64,000 nucleotides of DNA. Origin: SZUA-100 sp965248135. Lineage in GTDB: Bacteria; Pseudomonadota; Alphaproteobacteria; Rhizobiales; Rhizobiaceae. This document shows, one piece after another, positions 33,527 to 41,653 of this stretch. Each line of letters opens with the position of its first letter. Within the stretch, counting starts at the first letter, position 1. The stretch is taken from the NCBI GenBank assembly GCA_965248135.1, contig CBDFIN010000012.1, positions 806,001-870,000 of the forward strand, read 5' to 3'. A model generated the notes under the pieces. That model searched no databases. It was not told where the DNA came from and saw only the letters and a list, made by a program, of their open reading frames with translations. The translations under genes and the position numbers were made by a program.

Positions 33527-34831
33527 TCAGCTAACCAGCAAATCGGGGGTTTCGCGCGACCAGCTTATGAGTATCCTGGCACCAAAATCCGTTGATTTCG
33601 CGTTGCTGAATTCAACCGTGGCCTTGCTGCGCTCGAGCAGAGTTTTGGCGATGAACAGACCCAGCCCAAGCCCACCTGCCTGTGCGCCGACTTGCCTTGT
33701 TCGGGCAGATAAATAGGGCTGGCCGATGCGTCGCAGCACCTCGGCACGAAAGCCTGGACCATCGTCGGTAATAGCAATTGTAATGTTGTCGCCGTCCCAA
33801 TCGGCCGTCAAAACAACGCAAACGCCTGCAAAATCAATGGCGTTTTCAACAAGATTGCCGAGGCCGTGTAGAATGCCGGGATTGCGCTTGAAAACCGGTT
33901 CGCAGTGCTTTGATCCGTGGGTTTCTACTTTAATGGCCACACCGAATTCCCGATGTGGTGCAATAACTTCCTCAATCAGCGAGGTCAGCGGCAATTGAGC
34001 GATGTGGGTGTCACCGGTTTCAGAAAGGGAAGTGATTTTCTGCAAAATGTCACGGCAGCGCCGGGCCTGGGAGAGCAGTAAACCAGCATCTTCGCTTAAG
34101 GCATGGGTGGTGCCGAGTTCGTGCTGCATTTCCTTTGCCACCAGCGCGATTGTTGCAAGCGGTGTCCCCAGTTCATGCGCGGCGGCGGCGGCTAGTCCAT
34201 CGATAGCCGAGAGGTGCTGTTCGCGTTGCAGCACCAATTCGGTCGCCGCCAAAGCCTCTGCCAGCTTGCGCGCTTCTTCGGCCACACGAAAATTATAAAG
34301 AGCCAAAAACAACAAGCTTGATACAATCGCCACCCAGGTGCCAGCAACATATAAAAACGGCATCGCCGGCCTGACCCCCGCTCGCCATGGCAGCGGCTCA
34401 TGAAAGAACACCAAAAAAGATGCAATCACCATGACCAGCAGACCAAGCAGAAGGCTACGCGGTAGCGACTGGGTCGCTGCTGATATGACCACTGGTACAA
34501 TGAGCAACAGGGAAAACGGGTTCTGCAGCCCGCCAGTAAGGTATAGCAAAGCGCCCAGTTGCACCACGTCATAACCAAGCAGGGAAAGTGCTGCATTATC
34601 GGTCAGACGGAAACTGGCCGGATAACGCCACGCCAGGAAGATGTTTAGCCAGACGGAGCTGCCAATCAACGACCCGCAAAGAACGACCGGAAAGTCGAAT
34701 TTTAGACTGAAAGCAACATAGATGACGGCCAGACTTTGCCCGGCTATTGCCAGCCACCGCAACTTAATCTGTGTCTGTAGTAGCAATAGCTGGCGGTCGT
34801 CGCGCCGTTTAAACGGAATTTTCTGCACCAT
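33527..34831 (-). CDS. actS: Redox sensor histidine kinase ActS/RegB/PrrB
   Basis: A 434-residue membrane histidine kinase with six hydrophobic helices in residues 25-185. The ubiquinone-linked motif GGLQNPF is at residues 100-106, between helices three and four. The H-box is AAAAHELGTPLATIAL with phosphorylated His near 219. The conserved redox-active Cys is residue 259 in ARRCRDIL. The ATP-binding part has the N-box GLGNLVENAIDFA and G-box GLGLGLFIAKTLLE. It controls ActR phosphorylation in response to quinone redox state. Confidence 0.94.
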   Translation of the reverse strand: MVQKIPFKRRDDRQLLLLQTQIKLRWLAIAGQSLAVIYVAFSLKFDFPVVLCGSLIGSSVWLNIFLAWRYPASFRLTDNAALSLLGYDVVQLGALLYLTGGLQNPFSLLLIVPVVISAATQSLPRSLLLGLLVMVIASFLVFFHEPLPWRAGVRPAMPFLYVAGTWVAIVSSLLFLALYNFRVAEEARKLAEALAATELVLQREQHLSAIDGLAAAAAHELGTPLATIALVAKEMQHELGTTHALSEDAGLLLSQARRCRDILQKITSLSETGDTHIAQLPLTSLIEEVIAPHREFGVAIKVETHGSKHCEPVFKRNPGILHGLGNLVENAIDFAGVCVVLTADWDGDNITIAITDDGPGFRAEVLRRIGQPYLSARTRQVGAQAGGLGLGLFIAKTLLERSKATVEFSNAKSTDFGARILISWSRETPDLLVS

Positions 34832-34894
34832 ACCCGGTCCTGTTACTCACAGCTTGTCAAAAAAAATAGGTCATAAAGCCTTATCGGCCTTTCG

Positions 34895-37396
34895 TCATCG
34901 GTTTTTCATTGTCGAAGGTTTTGCACGCGATGCGCTTTGCGGATTTTGCGGCCAATAGTGCTTGGGATAACGTCCGCGCATTTCCGATCTCACATCCTGC
35001 CAGGACCCGCGCCAAAAACCGGGCAGGTCGCGGGTTATCTGGATCGGCCTTCCAGCCGGTGACAAAAGTTCGACCAGCACCGCACCTTTCATTATCGTGG
35101 GATGCTGATCGACGCCATAAAATTCCTGCGCCCGCGCCGACAATACAACGTCGGAATTTTCGTAGCGCAGGGGTAGCGACGAGCCATTTGCCATGGCCAG
35201 CCGCTTGGGCGCCAGCGTACCAATTAACTTATGCTGCGCGAAGGGTATCAACAGTTTCAGTCCGTTGTCGAGATCGGCAGGGCTGATTTCGCTTAACCAC
35301 CGTTTGCCGGCTAGAAACGGCACCAGCCATTTCTCAAATATGGATTCAAGCGCATTATCGCCGACATCGGGCCACAGTTCCTGATCCTGCGCATGGAGAA
35401 ACGCCAGCCGGTGGCGAAGGGAATTCGACGCCTCACTCCAGCCCAACATCGCCACACCGTTTTTCTTGACCGCGGCAGAAAGTGCTTTTTCAACCAGCTC
35501 CGGTGATGGCTTGGCAATGCCGGTTTGGCTGAGTTTAATTGCTCCAAGCCAGCGCTGGTGTGAGGCCCTTACGCCACCGGTTGCAACATCGTATTCGACC
35601 GTTTCACGAATTTCGATGCGCCGTTTATGCAATCGCTCGATCTCCTTAATATCCACCGAAGCCGCTGCCACAATGCGTGCCGCCGAAGCCCTGCCAGCCG
35701 TATCGGCAATAACCAGCCAGGGTTCGCCGGCCAAAGCATGATCGGCGTCCAGCAGTGCCCCGCTGCCATTTGCGAGCTTGTATCTGATTGCCCCCGATGG
35801 CGATTGTCCGCCTCGGCGTGCAATCCTTCCAGGCCAGGCAAATGACAGGATGCCGCCCATCGAAATCTCGTTTTGTGAATGCGGGGCTTTCACAAGGGCC
35901 CGTGCCTGATTTGCCGATTTTTTGGCCAGCCTGAGGGCGGCACGGGCGCGAGATCGGCGGTCCGACCGCGCTCTTTGGCAGCGGGCGGCGACATCGATAT
36001 CATTACCGCCAAGGCCGCGTTCGCCCAACACAACTGCCAGCAATGATGCGTTTTCCCCTCCCCCATAAAAAGTCGCCAAGACGATCATGTGGGCGATGCG
36101 GGGTGGCACGGAAAAGCCCCTTAGCTGGCGGCCATGGGCGGTCAATCCACCATATTTATCGATCGCGCCGAATTCCTCCAATTGCGCCCGGGCAGCGCTC
36201 AGCGCAGCTAATGGCGGCGGATCAAGCCATTGCAGCTGGTTGGCCTCATGCACCCCCCAGGCGGCCATATCGAGCAGCAGATGGGTCAGATCGGCTGACA
36301 GAATTTCAGGTGGCGTGTGGGCCGGCAGTGATGCGGTTTGCGCCTCGCGCCAAAGACGGATAGCCCGGCCCGGCGCGGTGCGCCCGGCCCGCCCCGCCCG
36401 CTGATTGATTGATGCTTTTGACGCCCGTACGGTTTCAAGCCGGGTCAGGCCGCTTGCCGCTTCAAATCTTGGTAGTCTTGCCAAACCTAAATCAACAACA
36501 ACAGTAATTCCCTCAATGGTCAGTGAGGTTTCGGCAATTGCCGTAGCGACAACCACTTTACGTTGACCAGCAGGTGATGGGCTGATGGCCCGATCCTGTG
36601 CGGTAGTGTCAAGGGCACCGTAAAGCGGCACAATCTTGGTTGTTGCGTCTACCCGGTTTTCCAGGCTGCGACAAAGGCGCTCGATTTCGCCCTGCCCCGG
36701 CAGAAACACCAACAGATCGCCAACACTGTCTTTTAAGGTGGCCTCAATCTCCCTTGCAGCAAAATCCTCCAACGCCGCTCCTGCCGGTGGCTCGCGATAA
36801 TAAATATCCACCGGAAATGTGCGCCCCTTGCTCTCCAACACATCGCACTGCAGCAGATCGGAAACCGCCGCACTATCAATGGTTGCCGACATGACGATCA
36901 GCCTTAAATCCTGACGCAGACCCCGATGCGCATCAAGCGCCAAAGCCAGGCCAAAGTCGCCATCGAGGCTGCGCTCATGGAATTCGTCAAACAGCACGGC
37001 TGCAATGCCGGTCAACTCGGGATCATCGACAAGCATGCGGGTGAAAACACCCTCAGTCACCACTTCAATCCTGGTCTTTGCCGACACTTTTGTGTCGAGC
37101 CGAACCCGGTAGCCGACGGTTTCTCCCGTCGGTTCGCCAAGCAGCATCGCCATGCGACGGGATGCCGCGCGAGCCGCAAGCCTTCTTGGTTCCAACACGA
37201 TGATCTTACCGTCGCCACGCCACGGGGCACCGAGCAGGGCCAAGGGGACAAGGGTGGTTTTACCCGCACCGGGCGGTGCCACCAGCACACAATTGTGCGC
37301 TGCCGCCAACCGGTTAAGCAAAGTTGGCAGGATATCGGTAACCGGCAAATCCGGATATTGCCGCACCAGGTTCGAAATATCTGGATAGTCAGGCAT
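34895..37396 (-). CDS. hrpB: ATP-dependent helicase HrpB
   Basis: An 833-residue DExH-box helicase with Walker A APPGAGKTTLVPLALL near residue 41, the DEFH motif LLFDEFHERSLDGDFG (reading IAAVLFDEFHERS), motif III MSATID and the QRAGRAGRTAPGRAIR motif VI. The C-terminal HrpB domain (SDVVLSARAQEFYGVDQHP) and RPIQITRDLPGFW complete the family signature. Its RNA role is poorly known in the family. It is convergent with nothing and lies alone between the redox kinase and the membrane hydroxylase. Confidence 0.93.
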   Translation of the reverse strand: MPDYPDISNLVRQYPDLPVTDILPTLLNRLAAAHNCVLVAPPGAGKTTLVPLALLGAPWRGDGKIIVLEPRRLAARAASRRMAMLLGEPTGETVGYRVRLDTKVSAKTRIEVVTEGVFTRMLVDDPELTGIAAVLFDEFHERSLDGDFGLALALDAHRGLRQDLRLIVMSATIDSAAVSDLLQCDVLESKGRTFPVDIYYREPPAGAALEDFAAREIEATLKDSVGDLLVFLPGQGEIERLCRSLENRVDATTKIVPLYGALDTTAQDRAISPSPAGQRKVVVATAIAETSLTIEGITVVVDLGLARLPRFEAASGLTRLETVRASKASINQRAGRAGRTAPGRAIRLWREAQTASLPAHTPPEILSADLTHLLLDMAAWGVHEANQLQWLDPPPLAALSAARAQLEEFGAIDKYGGLTAHGRQLRGFSVPPRIAHMIVLATFYGGGENASLLAVVLGERGLGGNDIDVAARCQRARSDRRSRARAALRLAKKSANQARALVKAPHSQNEISMGGILSFAWPGRIARRGGQSPSGAIRYKLANGSGALLDADHALAGEPWLVIADTAGRASAARIVAAASVDIKEIERLHKRRIEIRETVEYDVATGGVRASHQRWLGAIKLSQTGIAKPSPELVEKALSAAVKKNGVAMLGWSEASNSLRHRLAFLHAQDQELWPDVGDNALESIFEKWLVPFLAGKRWLSEISPADLDNGLKLLIPFAQHKLIGTLAPKRLAMANGSSLPLRYENSDVVLSARAQEFYGVDQHPTIMKGAVLVELLSPAGRPIQITRDLPGFWRGSWQDVRSEMRGRYPKHYWPQNPQSASRAKPSTMKNR

Positions 37397-37450
37397 GCCA
37401 ATATCTAGCCCATGCCATCCGGTTTGAAAATCACACCACCCCCGGAACCG

Positions 37451-38254
37451 CTACTTGCGGAACGGCACCATGAGGGTCCAGTCAAGTCTGGTTGGTTTTT
37501 TGCTTTGCCACTGGCTCAGACCAATGACCATGTCGTCATGCCCACGCATCGGTTGATCAATATAGGTGCCAAACATACGGTCCCAGAAGGAAAAGTTGAA
37601 CCCGTAGTTTGAATCGATCTCATTATGTTCGATCGAATGGTGAACACGGTGCATGTCCGGTGTAACGAAGATGGTGCGGACGGCGCGATCCAGCCACAAT
37701 GGCAGCTTGGTATTGGAATGATTGAACAAGGCACCGCCATTCAGCACAATTTCAAACAAAATCACTGAAATCGCCGGGGCCCCCAGGAGAGCCACCACTG
37801 CCATTTTGTAGAGCATCGAAAGACCAATTTCGATCGGATGGAACCGCAACCCCGTTGAGACATCAAAATCCACATCCGAATGGTGCATGCGGTGCACCCG
37901 CCACAGCAACGGCACTTTGTGAGAGGCAAGATGGCTGAACCAGATAGCGAAATCCAGAAACACAAATGAAATGATAGCGGCTGGAACAAAGCCCACATGC
38001 AACAGATTGAGCAGCCCATAGCCGTTGTTTTTTGCCCAAATTGCAGTGCCAACCGCCACCACGGGAAAGACCAGTCGGACAAACAGTGAATCGAGCAAGA
38101 CAATGGTCCAGTTGGTGAACCAGCGGGCCGATTTGCGCGCCGTTAGCGGTCGTCGCGGAAGCAACCATTCACTGAGTGCAAAAATGGTAAAAAGCGTCAC
38201 AAACACGCCCGCTCTGATGAAGCCCTCGTGGCTGGACACAAATTCATCTATCAT
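37451..38254 (-). CDS. Sterol desaturase / fatty acid hydroxylase family membrane protein
   Basis: A 267-residue integral membrane di-iron protein. The histidine clusters of the family are present: HLASHKVPLLWRVHRMHHSD (HxxxH and HxxHH) and DMHRVHHSIEHNE further on. At least four transmembrane helices are visible. Members add hydroxyl groups or double bonds to lipids; the substrate here is unknown. A hexamer tandem repeat lies just upstream of its ribosome site, so expression may vary by slippage. Confidence 0.9.
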   Translation of the reverse strand: MIDEFVSSHEGFIRAGVFVTLFTIFALSEWLLPRRPLTARKSARWFTNWTIVLLDSLFVRLVFPVVAVGTAIWAKNNGYGLLNLLHVGFVPAAIISFVFLDFAIWFSHLASHKVPLLWRVHRMHHSDVDFDVSTGLRFHPIEIGLSMLYKMAVVALLGAPAISVILFEIVLNGGALFNHSNTKLPLWLDRAVRTIFVTPDMHRVHHSIEHNEIDSNYGFNFSFWDRMFGTYIDQPMRGHDDMVIGLSQWQSKKPTRLDWTLMVPFRK

Positions 38255-38264
38255 CGGCCAAATC

Positions 38265-38293
38265 CTAATTCTAATTCTAATTCTAATTCTAAT
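38265..38293. repeat. Hexanucleotide tandem repeat (CTAATT)n
   Basis: Five complete copies of CTAATT and most of a sixth lie 11 bp upstream of the desaturase-family start codon (38254, minus strand). Read on the minus strand they are AGAATT units running into AGGATTTGGCCG and the ATG, so the repeat abuts the ribosome site. Confidence 0.85.
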
Positions 38294-38399
38294 GTACCGC
38301 TAACCTTTAGCACAAGACACATTCAATAGCTGTAATATTTTGCGCTATCACTACGGCAAAAATAGGTGACAAAGGCTGACCAGCAATTGCCCGAGCGTC

Positions 38400-38626
38400 T
38401 GGCGGGATGGGCACGGTGATCGCTTGAAAGAAAGTTTATCCGCATGGCGCCCGAATGGAGGGATTTTTTCAAAGAAAAATCTCGGGAATTCGGGTCAGCC
38501 CTGAGCATTGCTCATGTGAGGACGGTGATTGAGGCGCAAAAAGCGCCGCAAAGAACTGCCCGCAGCGGAGCAAACTAACAAAATACGTGCAAATCGCTTT
38601 CAAGCGATCGCCGTGGCGGGATGGGC
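38400..38626. repeat. Mosaic of short repeats and a long hairpin before lnt
   Basis: In the 445-bp gap between the desaturase gene and lnt, TGGCGGGATGGGC occurs at 38400-38412 and again at 38614-38626 in direct orientation, while CACGGTGATCGCTTGAAAG (38412-38430) is repeated inverted with one mismatch at 38597-38615. Between them, 38450-38494 forms an imperfect hairpin with outer arms CCCGAAT/ATTCGGG and an inner A/T-rich stem, and 38533-38547 forms GGCGC-A5-GCGCC. No coding sequence was found. It looks like a miniature mobile or palindromic element. Confidence 0.55.
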
Positions 38627-38702
38627 CTTTCATTGCCAGCATCACGCCGATACTTTAGACAGTTCGATCCATGGGTAAACCGGCACCAGGTGATTCGTTT
38701 TG

Positions 38703-40349
38703 ATGACCAGACTGATTGCGGGAATTGAACGGCTGGCCGGGCTGGTTATCGTTCAGTGGGGTTGGCGTTCGGTACTGATCGCCATTATCGCGGGCGCGGT
38801 CTCTGCGCTTGCCATGCCGCCGTATGATGCTTTTCCCGTTCTCTTTATCACCTTGCCGGTTTTAGTGTGGTTGATCGACGGTGCTGCAGAATCGGTCAAT
38901 GCCGGATTTTTTCGACGGCTATGGCCGGCGGCGCGTATCGGCTGGTTATTTGGATTCGGCTATTTCACCGCCGGACTTTGGTGGCTGGGCATGGCCTTCC
39001 TGGCCGATCCCGACGAGTTTTTGTGGCTGATGCCGCTGGCGATTGTCGCCTTGCCTGCCGGACTGGCACTGTTCTGGGGCCTGGGAACCGCGATCGCCAG
39101 GGTGTTTTGGGCGGACGGCTGGCGGCGCATTGTGGCGCTTTCGGCAGGTCTTGCACTTGCCGAGTGGCTGCGTGGTACTGTCTTCACGGGATTTCCATGG
39201 AACTCCATCGGTTATGCCGCTATGCCTGTGCCGGTGATGATGCAGTCCGCATCGGTGCTGGGTCTTTACGGCATCACGCCATTGGCCATCTTTGTCTTTT
39301 CATCTCCTGGACTATTCGCCGCCTCATCGTCGCTGCGCCCGCGCCGCGCTGGAGCAGTATTCGCAATCGTGCTGGCTTTGGCTGCAGCGCATATCGGTTT
39401 CGGCATCTGGCGATTGTCAACTGCCCACGATGACATGGTAAAAGATGTCAAACTGCGAATTGTGCAACCAGCCATCAAACAGCACGAAAAATGGCAGGAA
39501 GGAAAGGCGATGGAAATCTTCAATCGCCACATCTCGATATCAGGTGAAGACACTGCCAGCGGTGGCAAATTGTCCAAGATCACTCACCTGATATGGCCTG
39601 AATCGGCCTTCCCGTTCATTTTGACCCGCAATCGGGCTGCAGTCGCCGCCATAGCCGCGCTCCTGCCGGAAAATGTCACCATGATCACCGGCGCTATGCG
39701 GGTTGAATTGCCAGTATCGGACCAGTCGGGCGGCTATACCTTCAATTCAATTTACGTCATCAATGGCGACGGCAAAATTACCGGCGCACAGGACAAAGTG
39801 CATCTCGTGCCGTTCGGAGAATATTTGCCATTCCAGGAATCGTTGAAATCACTCGGGCTGCGACAATTGGCGCATCAACTGGACAAAATGCGGGGTGGTT
39901 TTACCGCCGGCCATCAACGAAAGCACTTGGAATTGGCCGGTGCGCCGCCATTTCTGCCGTTAATTTGCTATGAAATAATATTTTCAAATCAGGTGCTTGG
40001 TAAGGGCAAGCAACCGGGGTGGATTATCAATGTTACCAATGATGCCTGGTATGGCCACACGCCAGGGCCTTATCAGCACCTGAGACAGGCACGAATCCGG
40101 GCGATTGAGGAGGGTCTTCCACTGGTTCGTGCAGCTAATAATGGTATTTCTGTAATCACTGATCCCTATGGTAGAATCGTACGATTTATACCTCTTGGGC
40201 AATCAACCGCCATCGATGGGCCCCTTCCCGTTGCCTTGCAGTATACCATATTTAGATTTTTTGGTTACCGCTCGTACTGGTTGATATTATTTATCTATTT
40301 CTCGTTGCTTACGTCACGGAAAAGAGCCGGATTGACAAAGCTACATTGA
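38703..40349 (+). CDS. lnt: Apolipoprotein N-acyltransferase
   Basis: A 548-residue membrane enzyme that adds the third acyl chain to lipoproteins. Several transmembrane helices occupy residues up to about 230, followed by the nitrilase-like domain with its catalytic triad: Glu near 300 in IWPESAFPF, Lys near 365 in AQDKVHLVPFGE and Cys near 422 in PLICYEIIF. The start is ATG 38703, one codon after an in-frame TTG. The pathway partner lspA is at 23594-24091. It is followed by the XRE regulator and metK, the order seen in many Hyphomicrobiales. Confidence 0.94.
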   Translation: MTRLIAGIERLAGLVIVQWGWRSVLIAIIAGAVSALAMPPYDAFPVLFITLPVLVWLIDGAAESVNAGFFRRLWPAARIGWLFGFGYFTAGLWWLGMAFLADPDEFLWLMPLAIVALPAGLALFWGLGTAIARVFWADGWRRIVALSAGLALAEWLRGTVFTGFPWNSIGYAAMPVPVMMQSASVLGLYGITPLAIFVFSSPGLFAASSSLRPRRAGAVFAIVLALAAAHIGFGIWRLSTAHDDMVKDVKLRIVQPAIKQHEKWQEGKAMEIFNRHISISGEDTASGGKLSKITHLIWPESAFPFILTRNRAAVAAIAALLPENVTMITGAMRVELPVSDQSGGYTFNSIYVINGDGKITGAQDKVHLVPFGEYLPFQESLKSLGLRQLAHQLDKMRGGFTAGHQRKHLELAGAPPFLPLICYEIIFSNQVLGKGKQPGWIINVTNDAWYGHTPGPYQHLRQARIRAIEEGLPLVRAANNGISVITDPYGRIVRFIPLGQSTAIDGPLPVALQYTIFRFFGYRSYWLILFIYFSLLTSRKRAGLTKLH

Positions 40350-40359
40350 CAGTTGTCAA
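40346..40359. repeat. Palindrome over the lnt stop
   Basis: TTGACA-GT-TGTCAA, perfect 6-bp arms, overlaps the lnt stop codon. It is the first of three palindromes in the 190-bp gap before the XRE gene. Confidence 0.5.
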
Positions 40360-40413
40360 GCTTAGAGGCAAATATGTCGCAGGTGAGATCAGCAACCCTA
40401 ATTGCCCTCATCG

Positions 40414-40435
40414 AACTGTGACAATGGTCACAGTT
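40414..40435. promoter_or_regulatory. Perfect 9-bp palindrome upstream of the XRE regulator
   Basis: AACTGTGAC and GTCACAGTT flank the 4-nt spacer AATG, a 22-bp symmetrical site 105 bp before the regulator's start. It is a good candidate operator, possibly for autoregulation, or a terminator stem of lnt; no T-run follows. Confidence 0.55.
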
Positions 40436-40498
40436 GTCTCGTGAGCTGGCAGCGCAATTTCAATTCGCTGTTTGATCAGAAAACCGTAACCCACCGGG

Positions 40499-40518
40499 CC
40501 TGTAGCTGAGACTACAGG
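40499..40518. promoter_or_regulatory. 7-bp palindrome in the XRE leader
   Basis: CCTGTAG and CTACAGG flank CTGAGA. It ends 21 bp before the ATG of the XRE gene and could be an operator or an mRNA hairpin close to the ribosome site. Confidence 0.5.
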
Positions 40519-40539
40519 TCGCCGGCAAAGAGAGATATA

Positions 40540-40953
40540 ATGTCTGACAACGAGAAAAAACCCAATCCAATTGACATTCACGTGGGCAGTCGGGTGAGGC
40601 TACGCCGCACCATGCTGGGCATGAGTCAGGAAAAACTGGGGAATGCATTAGAAATTACCTTTCAACAAATCCAAAAATACGAAAAAGGGGCAAATAGAAT
40701 CGGTGCAAGCCGACTGCAAAATATCGCAAATGTGCTCAATGTTCCCGTAGCGTTTTTCTTTGAAGACGCGCCAAACAGCAATCCATCGGCAACAGGCATG
40801 GCAGAAGAAAATTCAACCACCTACGTGGTGGATTTCCTTTCCAGTTCCGAAGGCTTGCAATTGAACCGGGCATTCATAAAGATTGGCAATCCCAAGGTCC
40901 GCCGAAAAATTGTCGATCTGGTAAAGTCGCTGGCAACCGAAGGCTCCGACTAA
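40540..40953 (+). CDS. XRE-family transcriptional regulator (PraR/PhrR-like)
   Basis: A 137-residue helix-turn-helix protein. The N-terminus KKPNPIDIHVGSRVRLRR and the Cro/C1 domain MSQEKLGNALEITFQQIQKY are nearly identical in form to rhizobial PraR and PhrR, which control quorum sensing, biofilm and stress genes. The C-terminal tail, about residues 90-137, is less typical but ends in a helical segment RKIVDLVKSLATEG. It lies between lnt and metK, its normal neighbourhood. Confidence 0.92.
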   Translation: MSDNEKKPNPIDIHVGSRVRLRRTMLGMSQEKLGNALEITFQQIQKYEKGANRIGASRLQNIANVLNVPVAFFFEDAPNSNPSATGMAEENSTTYVVDFLSSSEGLQLNRAFIKIGNPKVRRKIVDLVKSLATEGSD

Positions 40954-40957
40954 ACCA

Positions 40958-41344
40958 TTACCAACTGGCGTCGGTAGGTTTTTCTATGTGGCTGTCAAAG
41001 TACTGAAGTACGGTATCGTCGGAAATGGCACTTACCGTGAACGAAAAGTATCCTCTGCCCCAAAATCTGCGGCTCCAGTATCGTTTCTTCAGTTCAGCCA
41101 ACTACCTTTGCACCTTGTGTGACGAACGACCTTTCACTTCGCGCATGAATTCACTGACTGACAGATTTGGAGAAATTGACACAAACATATGCACATGATC
41201 GCTCGACAAAACGTCGTTTATTATTTCCCGGACGCGCAGCTTGATGCCACCTTTAAGCACCTTGAATCTGTACTTTGTCGTCCAAACCACGTGATAGCGG
41301 TGATAAAATAACGAGTGTTTTCCTTTTTGATATTGCATGGCCAT
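40958..41344 (-). pseudogene. tnpA: IS200/IS605-type transposase TnpA, interrupted by an amber stop
   Basis: Read on the minus strand from about 41344 the frame encodes a Y1 (HUH) transposase: MQYQKGKHSLFYHRYHVVWT, the HUH motif in SSDHVHMFVSISP, LSVSEFMREVKGRSSHKVQR, then TAG, and after it in the same frame LAELKKRYWSRRFWGRGYFS and the block DDTVLQYFDSHIEKP, which holds the catalytic Tyr region. The stop is in frame at about 41102-41104, so the only change seen is one nonsense codon. Without readthrough the protein lacks the catalytic Tyr. Confidence 0.85.
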
Positions 41345-41653
41345 AGGCTTTCGAAACTGAAACTTTCCGACAACTGCCTGTTTTCTTTTTTGGAGCCTGT
41401 GGAGGAAGATCTGTTGCTTGGAGATTATCCGCGCCACTTTAATCAGGGCGCGGATGATGTCTTGCATGGCATAATTTTTTTTGCTGCCTGCGTATCGCCA
41501 TCGATGCGCAGTGCTGGTTATATCCTAACTATGCAAGTTATCATTATTGCACCTTGACCCATTTTCAATTGTTACCTAAATAACAGCATTCGCGGACGTA
41601 TTTGGCTCCCTGGCTTGTTGCGTCCAATATTCAACTAAGCAGGGGAAATTGCT
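41345..41653 (+). other. Intergenic region before metK
   Basis: No gene is credible in these 309 bp. It contains the left flank of the dead IS200-like element and the metK leader. AGCAGGGGAAATTGCT just before the metK start holds the ribosome site (AGGGG) in a 4-bp stem. No SAM or SAH riboswitch of a class I know was recognised. Confidence 0.5.

Noticed and set aside
38025..38303. Open frame ending in an ILILIL run
   Set aside because: It is the translation of the CTAATT repeat and of the antisense of the hydroxylase gene, not a real protein.
41560..41653. SAM or SAH riboswitch before metK
   Set aside because: No conserved pattern of a known SAM/SAH class could be recognised; only a 4-bp stem around the ribosome site was seen.
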